Source: Jonesia denitrificans DSM 20603 (GTDB lineage Bacteria; Actinomycetota; Actinomycetes; Actinomycetales; Cellulomonadaceae). From it: DNA of 64,000 bases. Below the pieces are notes generated by a model. That model ran no database searches and had not been told where the DNA came from. It worked only from the letters and a program-made list of their open reading frames with translations. The stretch spans positions 2,666,001 through 2,730,000 of the forward strand of contig NC_013174.1 in assembly GCF_000024065.1 (NCBI RefSeq), read 5' to 3'. The stretch's first letter is position 1; every line of letters begins with the position of its first letter. A program made the position numbers and the translations under genes. Positions 61,921-64,000 of this stretch are shown here, in pieces.

Positions 61921-63516
61921 TCACTGCATCACCCGAAGCCCGCCGCCAGAGGTCATTTCCACCGTCATGGTGATGCCAAGACGGTCAAGCACCCCGTCAT
62001 CATGGCTCACCACAAGGAGTGCACCACGATACTCGGATAGCGCATCAACGAGCTGCGTGACTGTGTCCATGTCCAGGTTGTTTGTCGGCTCATCAAGGAT
62101 GAGTAACTGGGCTGGTGGTTGGGCAAAAAGCAGCCGTGCAAGGTGGACTCGAAAGCGCTCACCACCAGACAGCGAACCCACGGGACGCAGCACCGTGTCA
62201 CCACGCAACAGCAGCCGTGCACACTGGTTGCGTAACTCCCCCACGGTCATGTGGGGTGCGTAGGGGGCAATGTTGTCCAGAGCGCTGAGGTTGTCCTCCA
62301 ATGCCATCAAGCGTTGCGGTAAATACCCCACCCGGTCGATCAATAACTCCCCGGTGGCTCCGCCTGGCATCGGCTCGGTGCGGTGGACAAGGTGCTGGAG
62401 AAACCTCGTTTTTCCGACCCCATTGGGTCCTACTAACGCCACCCGTTCCGGCCCTTGCACATGGATGGTTTGGTGCGCATCGTGTAACTGTGCGATCCGT
62501 CGGCTCCGTGGCACGTCAGGGTCGGGCAACGTGAGATGGATGGCTTCGTCGTCCCTCAGTAAGGACTGAGCGGCTTCCACCGCCATTTTCGCGGAGGCGA
62601 TGCGTGAATCCATGAGTTGCCGGGTGGCGCCAGCTGTCGCTTCTGCTTTGCGCTTGAATCCCCCGGCAATGATCGGGGGCATGGAGGTGGATGCTTTACG
62701 GCCCTGTGCGGCACGGCGGGCCAGTTGTGTTTCTGCCTCTATTCGTTGTTTCTTTTCCACCTTCAACGCGTTTTTCGCGGTGCGGGCAGCTTGCTCCGCG
62801 GCTGCTTGCTGCGCAGCAAGGTCATCACTCCACGCACTGTAGGGTCCACCAAACGTGGTGAGGGTGCCTGCTCTGAGTTCTGTCGTGGTACCCATGATCT
62901 CAAGGAGAGCTGGATCGTGACTCACAACTACCAGCGTTCCCGGCCAATTTTCTATGTACCGATACAGGTGACGGCGGGTGGAACGGTCCAGGTTGTTGGT
63001 GGGTTCGTCAAGTAGTGTGATGGGTGCTGTGCGCAGGCGCAATCCGGTGAGGGCTGCGATCATCACCTGGCCACCAGAGAGAGTGTTCGTGCTTCGGTGA
63101 AGGGCGATGTTGGATAGTCCGACACTGTGGAGTTGTTCCATGGCGCGCGTTTCGATGTCCCAGTCATCACCGATGGTGTCGAAGTGGTGTTCTGCCACGT
63201 CGCCTTGCTCTATGGCCTGGAGCGCGGCGATTGTGTTGGTGATGCCAAGGAGGTCAGCCACGGTTGTGGCGGTGTTGAGGGTGAGCGTTTGGGGCAAGTA
63301 AGCCACATCGCCGATGCGGGTGATCGTTCCATCTGTGGGACTGAGTTCACCTGCGATGAGCCTCAGCAGCGTGGACTTTCCACTGCCGTTACGACCGATA
63401 AGACCCGTGCGCCCAGGCAAAAAAGTTCCTGACACCGAATCGAGAGCAACGCTCCCGTCGGGCCATTCGTAGGTGACATTGTGAAGAGTTACTGCTGGAG
63501 AAAGTTGTGATGACAT
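61921..63516 (-). CDS. ABC-F family ATPase
   Basis: 531 residues, two ABC domains and no membrane part. Domain 1: GLIGRNGSGKSTLLRLIAGE, NTLSGGQVMIAALTGLRL, ITLLDEPTNNLDRSTRRHLY. A charged linker (ALKVEKKQRIEAETQLARRA) follows. Domain 2: VALVGPNGVGKTRFLQHLVH, GSLSGGERFRVHLARLLFA, LLILDEPTNNLDMDTVTQLV. ABC-F proteins bind the ribosomal E site; some protect against antibiotics. The short linker does not look like a known long protection-type arm. ATG 63516 follows AGGAG. The TetR gene upstream, divergent, may control it. Confidence 0.9.
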   Translation of the reverse strand: MSSQLSPAVTLHNVTYEWPDGSVALDSVSGTFLPGRTGLIGRNGSGKSTLLRLIAGELSPTDGTITRIGDVAYLPQTLTLNTATTVADLLGITNTIAALQAIEQGDVAEHHFDTIGDDWDIETRAMEQLHSVGLSNIALHRSTNTLSGGQVMIAALTGLRLRTAPITLLDEPTNNLDRSTRRHLYRYIENWPGTLVVVSHDPALLEIMGTTTELRAGTLTTFGGPYSAWSDDLAAQQAAAEQAARTAKNALKVEKKQRIEAETQLARRAAQGRKASTSMPPIIAGGFKRKAEATAGATRQLMDSRIASAKMAVEAAQSLLRDDEAIHLTLPDPDVPRSRRIAQLHDAHQTIHVQGPERVALVGPNGVGKTRFLQHLVHRTEPMPGGATGELLIDRVGYLPQRLMALEDNLSALDNIAPYAPHMTVGELRNQCARLLLRGDTVLRPVGSLSGGERFRVHLARLLFAQPPAQLLILDEPTNNLDMDTVTQLVDALSEYRGALLVVSHDDGVLDRLGITMTVEMTSGGGLRVMQ

Positions 63517-63883
63517 AAGAACTCCTGGCACGCACTGCGGTGGTCAGCGTGCGGGTGTGTTGATGACGGATGCAAACAAGGACCGTGCTCAGTGCATGAG
63601 CAGGGCGCGTGGCGGGTCAATCAACGGAACATCACATGCGGCCACAGTAACCAGGTGTCGGTCAACGTGTCAGGTTTTTTATCGCCCTATGCCATGCACA
63701 AGGTTGTGCGAGATGCGGCGATCGGTTGGTGGACATCTTTCGCAAGGATGACGTGATGCCCACACTAGCCGGGACTTTTGACTCATCTTCAGCCCTACTT
63801 ATTGACGGTCTGTCAATAGTGGACATACTGTGAAGGCATGAGGTCAATGGAGACCATTTCCAAGCCCGAACCAAGGACAGGTC
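63517..63883. other. Divergent intergenic region, ABC-F and TetR
   Basis: About 370 bases. On the minus strand the ABC-F leader holds a few two- to four-codon reading frames (for example ATG-TTC-CGT-TGA near 63630) and a weak hairpin, but no clear terminator/antiterminator. The TetR side carries a palindromic operator and promoter. No gene was found. Confidence 0.5.
63800..63829 (+). promoter_or_regulatory. TetR promoter with palindromic operator over the -35 box
   Basis: TATTGAC (63800-63806), GGTCT, GTCAATA (63812-63818): a perfect 7-bp dyad covering the -35 element TTGACG (63802-63807). CATACT (63824-63829), 16 bases further, fits a -10. The layout indicates autorepression by the TetR protein encoded 54 bases downstream. 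Confidence 0.65.
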
Positions 63884-64000
63884 ATGGCTGACAACACACC
63901 ACGCTCCACATCGAGAGCCCCACGAACCGCACCAGACGAACGGATGCGCGACATCACAAACGCCGCACGCCGCCTCTTTGCCACCCGTGGGATCGCACGC
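63884..64000 (+). CDS. TetR-family regulator, 3' part outside window
   Basis: Thirty-nine codons to the window edge from ATG 63884, preceded by AAGGACAGG. After a Thr/Arg-rich start comes DERMRDITNAARRLFATRGI, the first helix of a TetR DNA-binding domain (the AAxxLFAxxG pattern). The recognition helix lies beyond the window. It stands behind a palindrome overlapping its own -35 box and divergent from the ABC-F gene. Confidence 0.8.
   Translation, partial: MADNTPRSTSRAPRTAPDERMRDITNAARRLFATRGIAR

Overview
The window is a contiguous piece of chromosome from a fairly high-GC Gram-positive bacterium of the Actinomycetota, most likely a small-genome member of the Micrococcales (a Jonesia- or Cellulomonas-like organism is a low-confidence guess from gene content and a GC of about 55-60% judged by eye). 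Supporting points are the hemE-hemY and hemC-hemD-hemB-hemL order, an actinobacterial-type EccC/EccD/WXG100 secretion locus, the block ino1-padR-PBP-rpsF-ssb-rpsR-rplI-dnaB that is also known from Mycobacterium, a long GT-rich or C-rich codon style, and frequent GTG starts. No tRNA, rRNA, CRISPR array or recognisable transposase was seen.

Layout. 1-2.8 kb: minus-strand DUF2975-like fragment, YwiC-like protein and hemA. 2.8-16.1 kb: plus-strand haem pathway (hemE, hemY, then hemC, hemD, hemB, hemL) interrupted at 5.5-11.9 kb by a compact type VII secretion module (two ESAT-6/WXG100-like substrates on the minus strand, then a small membrane protein, EccD and EccC on the plus strand). 16.1-18 kb: TetR regulator and two small membrane proteins. 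18-23 kb: copper resistance (CsoR operator and csoR, copZ with a Cys-rich tail, copA, copC, CPBP membrane protease). 23-28 kb: HdeD-like protein, a large flippase-like protein with an embedded degenerate kinase domain, YibE/F, HU. 28-35.7 kb: RlmG-type rRNA methyltransferase, MalY-type lyase, MarR, an ABC-2 exporter, a NarL-type two-component system and a second MarR. 35.7-38.3 kb: esterase, acyltransferase, TPR protein. 38.4-47.9 kb: core block dnaB / MATE / rplI-rpsR-ssb-rpsF / class A PBP / PadR / ino1. 48-49.3 kb: MFS transporter.

49.3-51.7 kb is the most unusual stretch. Two accessory genes (an AbiEi-like winged-helix protein fused to a VSR/DUF559-like nuclease domain, and an Imm22-like immunity protein) alternate with three copies of an equal-length (69 bp) palindromic intergenic element. 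Two of the copies abut short tandem repeats. I know no name for this element and regard it as the best candidate for something undescribed.

51.8-57.5 kb is a cell-surface polysaccharide locus (glf, GH3 glycosidase, GtrA-like protein, GT2 glycosyltransferase). 57.5-61.8 kb holds an SbnA-like PLP synthase followed without spacing by a 1072-residue fusion of an FAD/NAD(P)-binding protein with a Y4yA/SbnH-like PLP decarboxylase; together they look like a diaminopropionate-type amino acid pathway. The window ends with an ABC-F ATPase and the first 39 codons of a TetR regulator behind a good palindromic operator.

Start codons were re-chosen from Shine-Dalgarno motifs, overlaps and family alignments remembered, not computed; family names come from motifs seen in the translations, and no database search was run.
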